DNA from: Ostrinia nubilalis
Taxonomy: Eukaryota > Arthropoda > Insecta > Lepidoptera > Crambidae
Direction: 5' to 3'
Length of the DNA: 64,000 nt
Assembly (NCBI RefSeq): GCF_963855985.1
Contig: NC_087111.1
Location: 5,151,001-5,215,000, forward strand
Shown here: positions 9,886 through 22,139 of the stretch, in pieces
How positions within the stretch are numbered: the first letter of the stretch is position 1
Layout of the letters: the number at the start of each line of letters is the position of its first letter
Notes under the pieces: generated by a model
Databases searched by the model: none
What the model was told of the DNA's origin: nothing
Seen by the model: the letters and a program-made list of their open reading frames with translations, nothing else
Translations under genes and position numbers: made by a program

Positions 9886-12800
9886 GCAGCCAACAATCAC
9901 TGGGTTTGCCTCAGACTAGCACAGCTTCAACTCCAATAACTACCCATGCCTCTGATACGCCCCAATTCAGTGCTCCATCTCCAAGAATTACACATTCATC
10001 TGATTCGTCAATCACAAGAGAAGCATCACCAATCATTGGACAAACATCATCTACTAGTCATGAGCCAATTAATGACTTAAATTCTGCAACCAAAACAGTG
10101 GACATAATTCTACCAGTAGATGACAAAGAGTTGTTGGATGCAGTTAATTCCATAACAGCCAGCGTACCGTATAACGATCATCACAGGGATCTTACTCTAA
10201 ATGCAAATTCTATTGAAGATGCTAACGTATTACCATCCGATATTTTGCTTGAAGAAAACGCTAGAACTCCTTCCATGGAACAGTGCGAAGATATGTTCGG
10301 AAAGAACAATCTATCGCCACGAATCGCACAATCACCCGTTGAATCTGCTACAACCACAACACAACCTGAAATAATTCAAAATAACATGCCTCCTGAGAAT
10401 ATTCAATCTACACACGTGCTCCAGAATATTATTTTATCGCCCCAAAATCCAAGCAGCCAACAATCATCGGGTTTGCCTCAGACTAGCACAGCTTCAACTC
10501 TAATAACTACCCAAGCCTCTGATACGCCCCAATTCAGTGCTCCATCTCCAAGAATTACACATTCATCTGATTTGTCAATCACAAGAGAAGCATCACCAAT
10601 CATTGGACCAACATCATCTACTAGTCATGAGCCAATTGATAACCTTAATTCTGCAACCAAAACAATGGACATAATTCTACCAATAGATGACAAAGAGTTG
10701 TTAGATGCAGTTAATTCCATAACAGCCAGCGTACCGTATTACGATCATCACAGGGATCTTACTGTGAATGTAAATTCTATTGAAGATGCTAACGTATCAC
10801 CATCCGATATTTTGCTTGAAGCAAACGCTAGAATTCCTTACATGGAACAAAGCGAAGATATGTTCGGAAAGAACAATCTATCGCCACGAATCGGACTATC
10901 ACCCTTTGAATCTGCTACAACCATAACACAACCTGAAATAATTCAATGTAACACGTCTCCTGAAAATATTCAATCTACAAACGTGCTCCAGAATATTATT
11001 TCATCGCCCCAAAATCCAAGCAGCCAACAATCATCGGGTTTGCCTCAGACTAGCATAGCTTCAACTCTAATAACTACCCAAGCCCCTGATACGCCCCAAT
11101 TCAGTGCTCCATCTCCAAGAATTACACATTCTTCTGATTTGTCAGTCACAAGAGAAGCATCACCAATCATTGGAGAAACATCATCTACTAGTCATGAGCC
11201 AATTAATAACTTACCTCCAGCATGTGAACGACATGAGTGCAGCGATCCGGACTATATACCTATTTCAAGTAATGACGCTAATGATGAGCAAAACCAAGGT
11301 AGACCAAAACGAGGAAGAAAAAGGAAATACCCTGAACAAAACAGAGATATTCGTAAAAAAAAGACTAACTGTAACGAAGACTACATAAGCGTGAAGGGAA
11401 AAGAAGTGACTAGAAAAATATTTTCTGGTGATTCTTTTGATTGTAAGTGTCCAAAAAAATGCACAGATAAAGTGACAGCAGAAGAACGCAAGAAAGAATT
11501 TGACAGATTTTGGATGTGTGGAAACTATGGTGCTAGGTGTGCAATCTTACAAGGATGTGTTACAGAAACGGAAACTAAAAGAAGTTATACTGCTAATTCA
11601 AAACGAAGCTTTACAAGATATTATCGTGTCAATGGAAAAACTGTGTGTAAAAAGACCTTTCTTAATACTTTTGGAATAAGCCAAACAAGAATTGATTTTG
11701 CACTGAAAAAATTTAAAAACCAGGAACCTGTCAATGATCAAAGAGGCCAAAAATCAGGTGGAAAGAATGCTACATCTCCTGAGAAACTTGCTGAAATTAA
11801 AGCCTTTATCAACAGTTTTCCGAGATACGTTTCACACTACTCGAGAAATAGCACAACTGCAAAGTACTTGGCACCTAATCTCAACATTGCAAAACTGTAT
11901 GATCTCTACAAAGAAAAACATCCAAGTGGTGTTAGTTTGTCTAAATTTAGCAAAGTTTTCCACGAAGATTTCAATCTTTGTTTTAAAAAGAATCAGAAAG
12001 ATACTTGTTACCGATGCGATCGCTACAAAGCTTTGAAAAGCTCACAAGCTTCAACAAGTACAGAAGCTTCAACTGCAGAACAAGAGCACAAAGAACACTT
12101 GGACAGAGCTTACAACTTGAGGAATCAAATGAAACAGGATTTGGAATCAGCGAAAACAAACCCAGAAATTGAAACGCTCACTTTTGATTTAGAAAAGACA
12201 CACTGCTTGCCGAAAGTTCCTACGAGTATTGTTTATTACAAACGTCAGTTGAATCTCCACAATCTTGGAATACATAGTGGTAGCTCCGGAAAAGGCTATT
12301 TTTATGTCTGGGTCGAGTATGAGTCTGGCCGAGGCACTCAGGAAGTGGGCTCGTGCCTCAAGAGATATATTGAAGATTATTTAAAAATTGGAACGACCCA
12401 TTTGATCCTCTGGGCTGACTCATGCGGGGGTCAAAACAGAAGTATAAAACTAGTTCTCATGCTGAAATATATTTTACAAAGACATAGTACATTGAAGAAA
12501 ATAACATTGAGATTCTTACAGCCTGGTCATACCTACCTACCTAACGATTCAGAATTTGGGGATGTTGAATGTGCCTTGAAGACTCATAACCGTTTGTACA
12601 CTGCTGATGACTATATTGAGGTCATGGAGTCATGTAGGCGTAAAAATAAATTTACTGTTACAAGGATGACCAAAGAAGACTTCTTTTCTATTTCGCCAAT
12701 TCAAGACAGTATAACCAATCGTAAAACAGATATTAACAAGCAGAAGATTTCATGGTTATCAACTTGTGAAATTATCATGCGGAAAGAAGAACCTGCAAAA

Positions 12801-13109
12801 ATTTATATGAATGAGAATTTAGCGGATGCTGAGCCTAAAATCACCGACATTTCCAAAGGGACAAAGGGTCGTAAAACAAAATTAAATATCGACTTTCAGA
12901 CGGATCTACCAGTTCTTTATCCTGAAGGTCGTGAATTGTCCAGCGCAAAAATCAAGGATTTGAAAGAAATTCTGAAATTAGTACCACAGGATGCTAAGAC
13001 ATTTTACAATTTCTTGAAAAATGCGAACAGTGCTGATTTCGAAGATGATGTTGACGGATTTGGTATCAATATAGATTTTGACGTTGATTTGGATGATGTA
13101 TCTGAATAA
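9638..13109 (+). CDS. Transposase-like RNase-H-fold protein (DUF7869-type, from memory), spliced
   Basis: Proposed coding sequence joins 9638-9726 to 9827-13109, 1123 residues. The intron has GTAAGT at 9727 and TTTATTTCAG ending at 9826, and the phase is preserved across it. The second exon alone is open for 1093 residues from the ATG at 9828; residue numbers here count from that ATG. Residues about 19-462 are low-complexity Ser/Thr/Pro-rich 189-residue repeats. Residues about 491-515 are basic and AT-hook-like (RPKRGRKRKY). Cysteines at 539, 541, 545 and 564 and a CYRC pair at 727-730 suggest zinc binding. The core has FDLEK (D787), WADSCGGQN (D864) and PGHTYLPNDSEFGDVE (899-914), which are candidate catalytic acidic residues of an RNase-H-like fold. 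The tail is acidic. I recall this motif set from the widespread insect DUF7869 family, often transposon-linked; no search was run. The intact frame suggests a young or functional copy. Catalysis and mobility are inference; a domesticated host gene remains possible. Confidence 0.75.
9827..11214 (+). repeat. 567-bp coding tandem repeat (2.35 copies)
   Basis: Units start at 9884, 10451 and 11018, exactly 567 bp (189 codons) apart; the third stops near 11214 where the conserved protein begins. Each begins with the residues SSQQS..GLPQTS and contains ITREASPIIG, DDKELLDAVNSITASVPY and EDMFGKNNLSPRI. Copies are very similar in DNA as well as protein, so the duplication is recent and in frame. Confidence 0.9.
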
Positions 13110-13738
13110 TATTGAAGTTACTTTGGCGCTTCTATTTATTATCCTATGCTGTTTTCTAATAAGTTACAGATGCCCACCTGCGATTAGGGTTGTTGTTAGC
13201 TTTTGTTTTAAGATTAATGTCACGGAAATGTCTATCCAACATTTTTAGATACCTACTTAGGAAGTAGGTGTAGGAATCTCGTTTTTGTTGTTATCGTAAG
13301 CCTTGTTAATTTTTTGACGGTTTTAACGTAAGAGTGATCTCATTTTGTATGCCATGTTGTTTAGGTACATTGTTTAATTGTGTTATAGTCTAGGTATAGG
13401 CTATATTAAGACTGTATTTTTGATACTAACATCTATTTTAGCTAAAAGGTAATGTTTTAAGTCGTTTTTGTTGTGTTTGTAATAGATTTATTCCATAGAA
13501 GACCAATGTCGTTAAACTTTTAAGACTGATCTGCAATAAGTGCCTAGCCTACCTTAGAAGGTAGGTACATACATACATACTTAAAGAAGGTTATGAATAT
13601 TTTTTGTTAGGTACCTACTTTCTTACTTGAGTACTGTCATATTTTTATATGGGGATGTTTTTTAAGACTGCTGATTTTTGATATGTCTAATTGTCCACGT
13701 ATCACAAACAACGAGGACCTACTTATAATGTGCCAAAA

Positions 13739-13744
13739 AATAAA
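13739..13744 (+). terminator. Candidate poly(A) signal
   Basis: AATAAA about 630 bp after the stop codon, followed by GT-rich sequence (TGTGCC, TTTGATGTTTG). It is the first good signal I noticed downstream of the gene; no transcript evidence is available. Confidence 0.4.
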
Positions 13745-14144
13745 ACTATGTGCCTTAGTTTGATGTTTGACTTTTTAGCTTATTTTATTACGGTGTCTAA
13801 CTAATTAAGCAACACAGTGTTATGTCTCTTGACATTACGTAGAACAAATAGTACCCTGGTTTAGGAGTTTTTCAAAAACGTTTCAAGCTTCTTGACACTT
13901 TTTCGACTCAAATTTAGTGTGATTCCGGATTTCGCAATAGCAAAACAGTTAAATAATTGCATTATTACTTGATATTGCGTAATTTAACTATTTCCAATGA
14001 GAGCAATCAATATTAGAAAGCAGTGGGTAACAATTAATATGACCTTATCACTAACCGTTTAAATTTGGGGGGCAATGTGTTATCTGAAACTTTAACATCG
14101 ATTTTCTCAAAATGGCCGACTTGTGGGTTAACATGGTATTGCTT

Positions 14145-14300
14145 ATTGACGTCCATTTGGCCTACACTCCCCACGCTGGTCTTGGGAAGGCCTGATGTTT
14201 GCATTAATTATAATTTGTCCCTTAGTCGCCTCTTACGACATCTACGGGAATAGTGAGAGTCAACCTATTCTATTCTGCTACAACCTCATGGTAGAGTGAG
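14145..14300. repeat. Dispersed repeat, copy of the 4290 family
   Basis: CCCCACGCTGGTCTTGGGAA and TTAGTCGCCTCTTACGACAT. Confidence 0.6.
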
Positions 14301-14602
14301 ATTGGTCTAACTAAGTACATATTACCGAAATTATTGACTTTTATTTTGATTGATGTAAATGCGTAGAGAACCAAGTCAATTTTAAGTAGTGTTTAGGAAT
14401 TAAATAAGCGTTGCCATACATGAAATGTGCTTATTGAGTTCCAAAAAGTGCCTAATTTATATTCTCTACATCCTTGTCTTGTCCCCTATAAAGAGCGATT
14501 CCATCGTAATCCGACTAATTTTTCCCACTCGACGTTAACTGAGACGGCGGCCATCAAGCGGAGTCCCGGAGTCCGGGCACGTCCCGGGATGCCCCGGGAT
14601 CC

Positions 14603-15270
14603 GGGAGGTTTACAAATCGCTCGCGAGACCGCGCTTTGGCCTTTGATACTTCTTGCGGTTAGTTGTTTAGTTTACATTTGCATTAGGTTGGATGGACTTT
14701 TAACGTTCTGCCAGATTTATTCGGAGGTACTAGAGTATTGAGGACATCACACCAAGGTTAGCACTGTAAAGCATCTTCTGTTGTAAAAGGTGCCATTTTG
14801 AGACAAAAATGTATAAGTAGACAGGCACAGGTAGATACATTTCTTCCAAAATATTTTCTTAATGTTTGGGCAGTAGGAATAAGAGTAAAGTTTATGCTAC
14901 AGTTGACACTACATCATCATAGTTCCATGGAATTGCAAGGTTACTTCACTTACGCGCGACTTTTGCTGCTCTGTCGATAAACGAAGGGACTCGAGAGAAA
15001 GAAGTTTCCAGAGTCGAAGCACGTACGTAAACTACCCAGTGGTCTACTTCAAACAACCATTTCGATAAACTAAAAAAAACCTGTCTTTGTCACACATACT
15101 ACCGACCATAGGTTAGTAATAGAGACAGATTATAATGCTAGTAAAATTGGAACCCTACAAAGTAGGACCTTAACTCCGGGGAGGGTTTACAAATCGCTTA
15201 CAAAAACCGCGAACTTTTTGCGGTGGTTAGTTCGCAGTTTGGTTTGGACATTTGCATTAATAACTGGAGT
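14603..15270 (+). repeat. Two direct copies of a GTTTACAAATCGCT block
   Basis: 14603-14690 and 15181-15265 share GGTTTACAAATCGCT, TTGCGGT.GTTAGTT and ACATTTGCATTA, about 580 bp apart. The first sits beside a CCCGGGAT-rich island (14565-14605). Confidence 0.6.
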
Positions 15271-15993
15271 TTAGAAAACAAAGATAAAATGGCAATCCGT
15301 CTATGTAGAGACTGGTATTTGTTTTTATCTGAAGAAAAGTTAGTTTCAGAGCGTGGAATGGAACAAATGCCATGCTGCTTTGTGAACTTTAAGTTGAGTG
15401 GCAAAATGAAAAAATAATATTACGTCACGTTAAAATAACGCGCCATTTTAATTGGTAAGGTGCGTGGCATGTGACGTCACGCCCAGCTGATTCCCTAAAA
15501 TTTTATTCTTAGAATTATGTTTCTTTTTTATCCACCCACAGGTTGTCTATTCTCTAACTAAAATGTCACCAATTAACTTATAGTTATACCTCCTTTAAAA
15601 AATTTTAGGTAATTCCCTAGTCGCCTTTACCAGACTTGATAAATTATTAAGTTTACCTAGGCCAAGTAAAACATGTTCTTCTTACAGAACAAAAACAAAC
15701 TACTACTAATAATAGACTACCTACATCAATCACACTAATATCTGGGGACGAAACACAGAAGTCGGTAACTAAATCACCTAGATGATTACTTACTTGTCGG
15801 CAGAAATTATGGAGGGAGTATGATAATCTACATTAGTGGGAAATGACAACTTTCTTTGTGTTAGAGGAAAATCTATGTAGAAAGAAAATTATGTATTTTC
15901 ATGCTCTAATAGTTATTGTAGCTTACGTGTAGGTGAATTTTACTTATGCGTAGTTACCAAGGCTTTTTTTAATGTAAGTAGTTATCATGTTTA

Positions 15994-16140
15994 GTTGTTG
16001 CAATTCACGAAGGCGAGTGAGCTTTACATGTGTGGTGGCTCGCTATTGTTCGTTTTTCAAAAGTTTTGATACACACTACACGTTCGTGGTGCATGTACAC
16101 GTACAAGTAGAGTTCATTCGCCTTCGTGAGTTGCAGAAAC
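15994..16140. mobile_element. Palindromic MITE
   Basis: GCAATTCACGAAGGCGAGTG versus its imperfect complement ATTCGCCTTCGTGAGTTGC; interior TGTACACGTACA-type palindromes. The TSD is not clear. Confidence 0.72.
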
Positions 16141-16564
16141 TATAAATATAGGGATACTTGGGTTACCTAACAATAACCAAAGAGTTTAATGTAGGTAAAT
16201 GAATGAAGCTTTGATAGTTTTTTAGAACCCTGAAAATAATGTCATTCAAAATGCTTGGACCGAATTTTACCTGTAAATAAACTTTTAACTGAGTTGCAAG
16301 TCTGTGGACAAAAAATCCAATTTAACTTGCGCCTGCATCTTCGATTTCCTATTAGGTTATACACACATCATGTGGTGGGAAGTGGGAAACGTTCGAACTT
16401 CATGCTTTTTTCACCAATAGATGCTTAGAGTTAATAATAAGGAAGGAAGGGTAAAGTATATCTTAAAAGTAATACATATACGATGTCAAAGAGCAAAAAA
16501 TAGCATAGTTTTTAGTCCCGCTTTTTGAAACGCTATTATTGCAAATTGTAAATAATATCTAACA

Positions 16565-16799
16565 TCTTACTTATATTATAAAGCTGAAGAGTTTGTTTGT
16601 TTTTTTGTTTGTTTGTTTACTTGAACGCGCTAATCTCCGGAACTACTGGTCCGATTTGAAAAATTCTTTCAGTGTTAGATAGCCCATTTATCGAGGAAGG
16701 CTATAGGCAACATCACGCTACGATGAATAGGAGCAGAGCAACAATGAAAAATGTTGCGAAAACGGGTTTTCACGCGTACGAAGTCGCGGGCACAGCTAG
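16565..16799 (+). mobile_element. Non-autonomous Helitron, second family
   Basis: A|TCTTACTTATATTATAAAG to CACAGCTAG|T, with CGCGTACGAAGTCGCG before the end. Confidence 0.75.
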
Positions 16800-17244
16800 T
16801 TTCTTTATAAAATTGCAAGAATTAACAAAATATGAACAAGATCCCAGCTAAATTCTCTTCTTGGAATTCATTAGCTAAACCTGCAATGTACAACATTACT
16901 TGAACATGTTTATTCCAGACTAAAAAGCACATCTGCATCAGTATAATCTCTTACATTTATATGTAAATCCTTTTCTAGAATGCTGCAGTAACAACTAAAT
17001 AGCAAGGTTAGAAGGCTTTAAGTGACCTAAATACTAAGTACACTCCATTGAATGAAGTTAAAAGATAGATAACATAATCCTACAGAGTAGTATTTTTTTA
17101 CCTACTGGTATAATAAGGAAACTATTGGCTTTCCTTTTACTTTTTGGAAAATAAATAATGATCAGACTTCAGCCTATCACCAAGCCCTACACAAAAAACA
17201 AATGTAAACCGTAATGTCAATTAGTATAAAGTTAAAATAAAATC

Positions 17245-17396
17245 TGTAGTGTATAGACATTTGTCTCGAGCGCATACGTCACAGCCCAGTCAGCGGTGGG
17301 GGCATTCGGCGTCCGACCGTGGTGCGGGCAGGTCGTGCTGTGTGCGTAGGCGAGCCAAATAATAATCTAATGGCGGAGATAAAGGTGTACAATACA
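17245..17396 (+). repeat. 5' LTR of the 17.2-23.9 kb element
   Basis: 152 bp, TG...CA ends, carries the GC-rich block CGGCGTCCGACCGTGG. It is identical to the 3' copy. The short length recalls mag-lineage elements of Lepidoptera, from memory. Confidence 0.93.
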
Positions 17397-18949
17397 ATGG
17401 CGACGAGGATTAAAAAGGAGTGTATAAAAAAAAAAAAAAAAGAAGTGAGTAGGTACACGTATAAGTTAAAGTTATAAATTAACTCACGGAACATTATTAA
17501 TTTCAAACAAAGTATCTATTTAGATTGTGCTTAAATATGAAGTGTTTACTTTATATTTTCTCAACCACCAAAGTGTAAATGTGTGAAGAGTGATATTCCC
17601 GTTGTAATAATAAAGATAAGTGATGGTGTTTTTAAAATTAATTTATCGATCGGAAATAACGAAAATACTTTTTGTTGTGTGTGTGTTTTGCAGTAAAACG
17701 ATTCTTAATATTTTACGTTAGTAACATGTACCTACATTAAGAAGTGGCTAATATAACACACTCACGAAAATAAGCGGAAAAGTAATAATCAGTAAAATAT
17801 TAAAATAATTTATTTTATACTGAAAGTTAATCTGGTCTGCGCATAGAAATATGACAGGAATTTATGACATAGTCATAAAATATGTTATGGGCTAGGTAAA
17901 TATCTATTTTAACAATCAAATTACCAGCAAAAGTTTAATTACCTATCCAGTAATACAATTACGTAAAATACAGCAGATACATGCAACGTAATTAACTAGA
18001 GGAATGCTGGGATCGATCACTATCCAATAACGGTATTTATTTTTAAATTATTGATTGAATTAAAATGTTTGATGCAATACACTCAAACCAAATTAGCAGT
18101 ACCCATTTTGTCTATGCTTAAAATTGGTTAATGCCATGGAAATGAATTATTTAATTACTAATTGTTGTACAAATCTAGATTAGTATAAACATGTTGGTGA
18201 TATTTTAATATAAAATAAATTACCTTTTCCGCTCGATGGCGTATGGTGACTATAGTCACTATTAAAAAAAAAAAATCGTAGTGTTATGGCAATTTATTTA
18301 TTGACTTACCATAAGCGTAGGTGTATAATTATAACCCAGGTTTTAGTACTATCTATTTACTTTAATCGAGAAATGAATTAATGGAAATATTTATTTGAAA
18401 TAAAACTCGTTTCACTGTAATTGATTATTATCTTGTTATATCAATATTTAGAATAAACATACGAAGATTTGTCTGTTGGCACTTTGAGTTTACAACATGT
18501 AAACGATTATGTTCACAATACCATTACCTATCTAAAGGTGCTTACTAACGGCAAAATGTCGTTACCTCATCACATAATAAAATAAATTGAATTAACAAAA
18601 TAAATAATTCGCAAGGATTATACATTTACATTTATTTTTGAAACGTTTATAAACTATAACACCAACCTACGCACACATCAATCAACCTATGCACACAAAT
18701 TATAGAAGCAACATAGCAGCTATATACTGGACACATAAGAACAGTACTAAACATCAAATTGTTACATAACAGCAATTATTAAATTTAACACAATAATGGA
18801 CAGTAACGTTCACGAGCGTTCAGGTAGTAAAGGATGATACGACAGAACGCTTACAGACGTCATAGTTTTGATTCGTTTAAAATTGAAACTGCTCCCAAGG
18901 CAATGTATATGAATAAGTAGTGTCTTTGGGAAGTAATTCTTAAATTGTA

Positions 18950-19700
18950 CAGTCCAACAAAGTGTTAACTGGACATTAAATTGTTAACAGCAGTTATAAA
19001 CTGAACATTAAAATGTTAGCAGCAGTATAATATGCTGGACATTAAATTGTTAATAGCAGTTATAAACTGAAAAATAAATTGTAAGCAGCAGTATATGCTG
19101 GACATTAAATTGTTAACAGCAGTTATAAACTGAACATTAAATTGTTAGCAGCAGAATATGCTGGACATTAAATTGTTAGCAGCAGTATATGCTGGACATT
19201 AAATTGTTAATAGCAGTTATAAACTGAACATTAAATTGTTAATAGCGGTTATAAACTGATAGCAGCAGTATATTATGCTGGACATTAAATTGTTAACAGT
19301 AGTTATAAACTGAACATTAAATTGTTAATAGCAGTTATAAACTGAACATTAAATTGTTAGCAGCAGTATATGCTGGACATTAAATTGTTAACAGTAGTTA
19401 TAAACTGAACATTAAATTGTTAGTAGCAGTATATGCTGGACATTAAATTGTTAACAGCTGTTATAAACTGAACATAAATTGTTAGCAGCATTATATGCTG
19501 GATATTAAATTGTTAACAGCAGTTAAAAAACTGAACATTAAATTGTCAGCAGCAGTATATGCTGAATATTAAATTGTCAGCAACAGTATATGCTGAACAT
19601 TAAATTGTCACATAAGAGCATTATAATGTAGAACATTAAATTGTTATCAGCAATATAATAATATGCTGACCATTAAATTGTTACATTAGAGTAGATAAAT
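18950..19700. repeat. Minisatellite with a 31-bp core paired into ~62-bp units
   Basis: Alternating units of the type GACATTAAATTGTTAACAGC + AGTTATAAACT and GACATTAAATTGTTAGCAGC + AGTATATGCTG. Edges decay gradually from about 18750 and to about 19750. It lies inside the LTR element. Confidence 0.9.
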
Positions 19701-19897
19701 ACTGAAATTGAAATGGTTACTTAAGAGTAGTATACTGAATATTGTATAATTAATTATATAATACAATCTGTTGAATACTGAAGTGAACAATATTGTTCAG
19801 TCAATATAATATAATGTCGATATACCTATTCTATTTAAAAAAATTTTTATTAAAATCTACACTATCCAAACAAGGTTTAGTGATGATGAAATCAGTC

Positions 19898-20340
19898 AAG
19901 GGAATATTAAATTGCGATTAGGCATTAAATTGCAATGAAGCATTAAATTGCTATGACGCATTAAATTGCGATGACGCATTAAATTGCATTGAGGCATTAA
20001 ATGGCAATGAGGCATTAAATTGCTATGACGCATTAAATTGCGATGACGCATTAAATTGCATTGAGGCATTAAATTGCTATGACGCATTAAATTGCGATGA
20101 CGCATTAAATTGCAATGAGGCATTATATTGCTATGACGCATTAAATTGCGATGACACATTAAATTGCAATGAGGCATTAAATTGCTATGACGCATTAAAT
20201 TGCGATTACGCATTAAATTGCAATGAGGCATTAAAAAGCTATGACGCATTAAATTGCTGTGACGCATTAAATTGTGATGGTGCATTCAAGTGCAATGACA
20301 TATTAAATTGTGATGTGAGGCATTTAATTGCGAAGACATC
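19898..20340. repeat. 18-bp minisatellite with 54-bp higher-order period
   Basis: Units of GCATTAAATTGCGATGAC and variants (CTATGAC, CAATGAG) repeat every 18 bp, with a three-unit higher-order pattern. An open frame on the - strand (NLMRHS repeats) follows solely from the 18-bp period. Confidence 0.92.
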
Positions 20341-20446
20341 ATAAAGTGGGTAGATAGGACTTGATTGCAATTTTTTGTTGTATCAGTGTACCTACCATGG
20401 AAAAATCATTCTTGTCAAGAGTAAGTACGGCTAAGTAGACTTACGC

Positions 20447-20580
20447 TCGTATTCACAAACGATGCTGCTTAAGTTAAGCAGCAAATCTAACGCACAGCGT
20501 TGAATAAAGCTCTGTGATTGGTTCGTTCATGTGTCACCCTGTGCGTCCACGCGCACTGTGGGACCTCATAGTAATGTTAT
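20447..20580. mobile_element. Truncated relative of the 57308 MITE
   Basis: CGCTCGTATTCACAAACGAT and the complement of the 57308 interior, ending at CTCATAGTAATGTT without the second TIR. It lies within the LTR element. Confidence 0.75.
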
Positions 20581-21694
20581 TCTTTGGAAGAGTTAGATTG
20601 TGATGGGGAGACAGTCTCCGTTTCAGTTATATTTTCAATGCAACTGTGACTTTTAACATAGGGGGTACTGAAGCACACTAATTTATGAATGTGTCTCCCT
20701 AAACACTTGACATTGGCAGAATTACTGCGGCAATAAAAAACGTGGGATAGTAAAAAGAAAAAAAAACAGGTGGAACAAATGATGTTAACTTCGAATAGCA
20801 TCTATGCGCTTATAACGACTTTTAAACATTGCAAGTTTGCTCCTGTCTGAGGTAATATTTGAATCTCACGAAATAAAAAGGAGGTAAATGCAGATTATTA
20901 GTAAGTGTCACTTTCTGAGATACAAATAATATTGATATTAATACGTATAATTGTTAAAACGCTTATGTATACCTATTTATAAGAGATAATACGTAGTCAG
21001 GAGCATGCCGCGCGACTTCTCAGGCGTCCTCTTCTTCTGTCACTTGTGTGTTCCAACCTTGGACGAATAAACCACATGACTAGCGATAGATATTTACTTA
21101 TCGCGTGACCTTTAGCGAGTGACGGAAGCCTTGAAAGTCCATCCAATTGGCTTTCACCTATGGTCCCTATCACGGATCATCAGATCACAAAAAAAAATTA
21201 AAGCGAGATGTGACAAGGAGGCTTGGCCAGTGACGCAGCAATATGCCAAACAGAACACATTGCTCGCGACAGCAATGTGCCATGAAGTTGACGTTTTATG
21301 TATAAATAAACAGTTTATACTTATTGCTTGCGTAGTACAAAATATTATTCGCACAATGAGTATCTACTGATATTGTGTTGCGTACTGACGTTGAGTACAT
21401 TGAGTGGATAATGAGCACAACCAAACTAAAAAAAAAAAAAAAAAATATTCGTAATTGACTGCGTATGTAGTGGTGCTGTATGCTATGTACGTACATTACT
21501 ATGGCAACGAATAGTCGTATTGAATGCATCGTGTGCATTCTGTGCATGACACACACTCTTCGCGAAGTATTGTTTTTGTTTTGATTACCTTGTGTGTATG
21601 AATTCCTAACGCGACACTGGGTTTCAAAATCAGCGCATTGGTTGGCATTTCTCTAGATCTGCATGGAAATGGGAGATATTCAGATAAGTATATC

Positions 21695-21793
21695 GTTCGT
21701 TCGTTTCAGCCGAAGGACGTCCACAGCTGGACGGGGGCCTCCCCCAAGGATTTCCAGAAAGACCGGGCCTGCGCCGCCGGCATCCAGGCACAT
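21695..21793 (-). mobile_element. RTE LINE fragment inside the LTR element
   Basis: CGTTCGTTCGTTTCAGCCGA followed by about 80 bp of the antisense 3' end, ending GGCATCCAGGCAC. It is nested within the LTR retrotransposon. Confidence 0.8.
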
Positions 21794-22139
21794 AATTGTA
21801 AGCATATTATATTATGTATTACAATATAATATCAGTAGAGAAATTTCAGCTATCAAGTGAGAAAATCATACATTTCCCACAATAAATCAGGCACTGTTTA
21901 AAGTTAGAGAGGAGAGATTGAATAGTCACCTGGAGTTCATACATAACTCGAAAGGGACTATTCATTCATAAACATGCTGATGATGTATGGAATTACATGT
22001 GCTCCTGCAATATTCCATGTAGGTAACCCTGGATGTAGATTCTACACTTGTCACATACGAGTATTACTATAGATAATGTTGTCGGTCAAAAGAAAACTGT
22101 GAATATCTTAATACGAAAGTTCAGTTTCTTGAACACGAA

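Noticed and set aside
19896..20285. 129-codon - strand frame with NLMRHS repeats
   Set aside because: An 18-bp period without stops in one frame opens it automatically; no start context or conservation.
18950..20340. Regularly spaced repeats resembling a CRISPR array
   Set aside because: The units are contiguous tandem repeats without unique spacers, inside an insect LTR retroelement.
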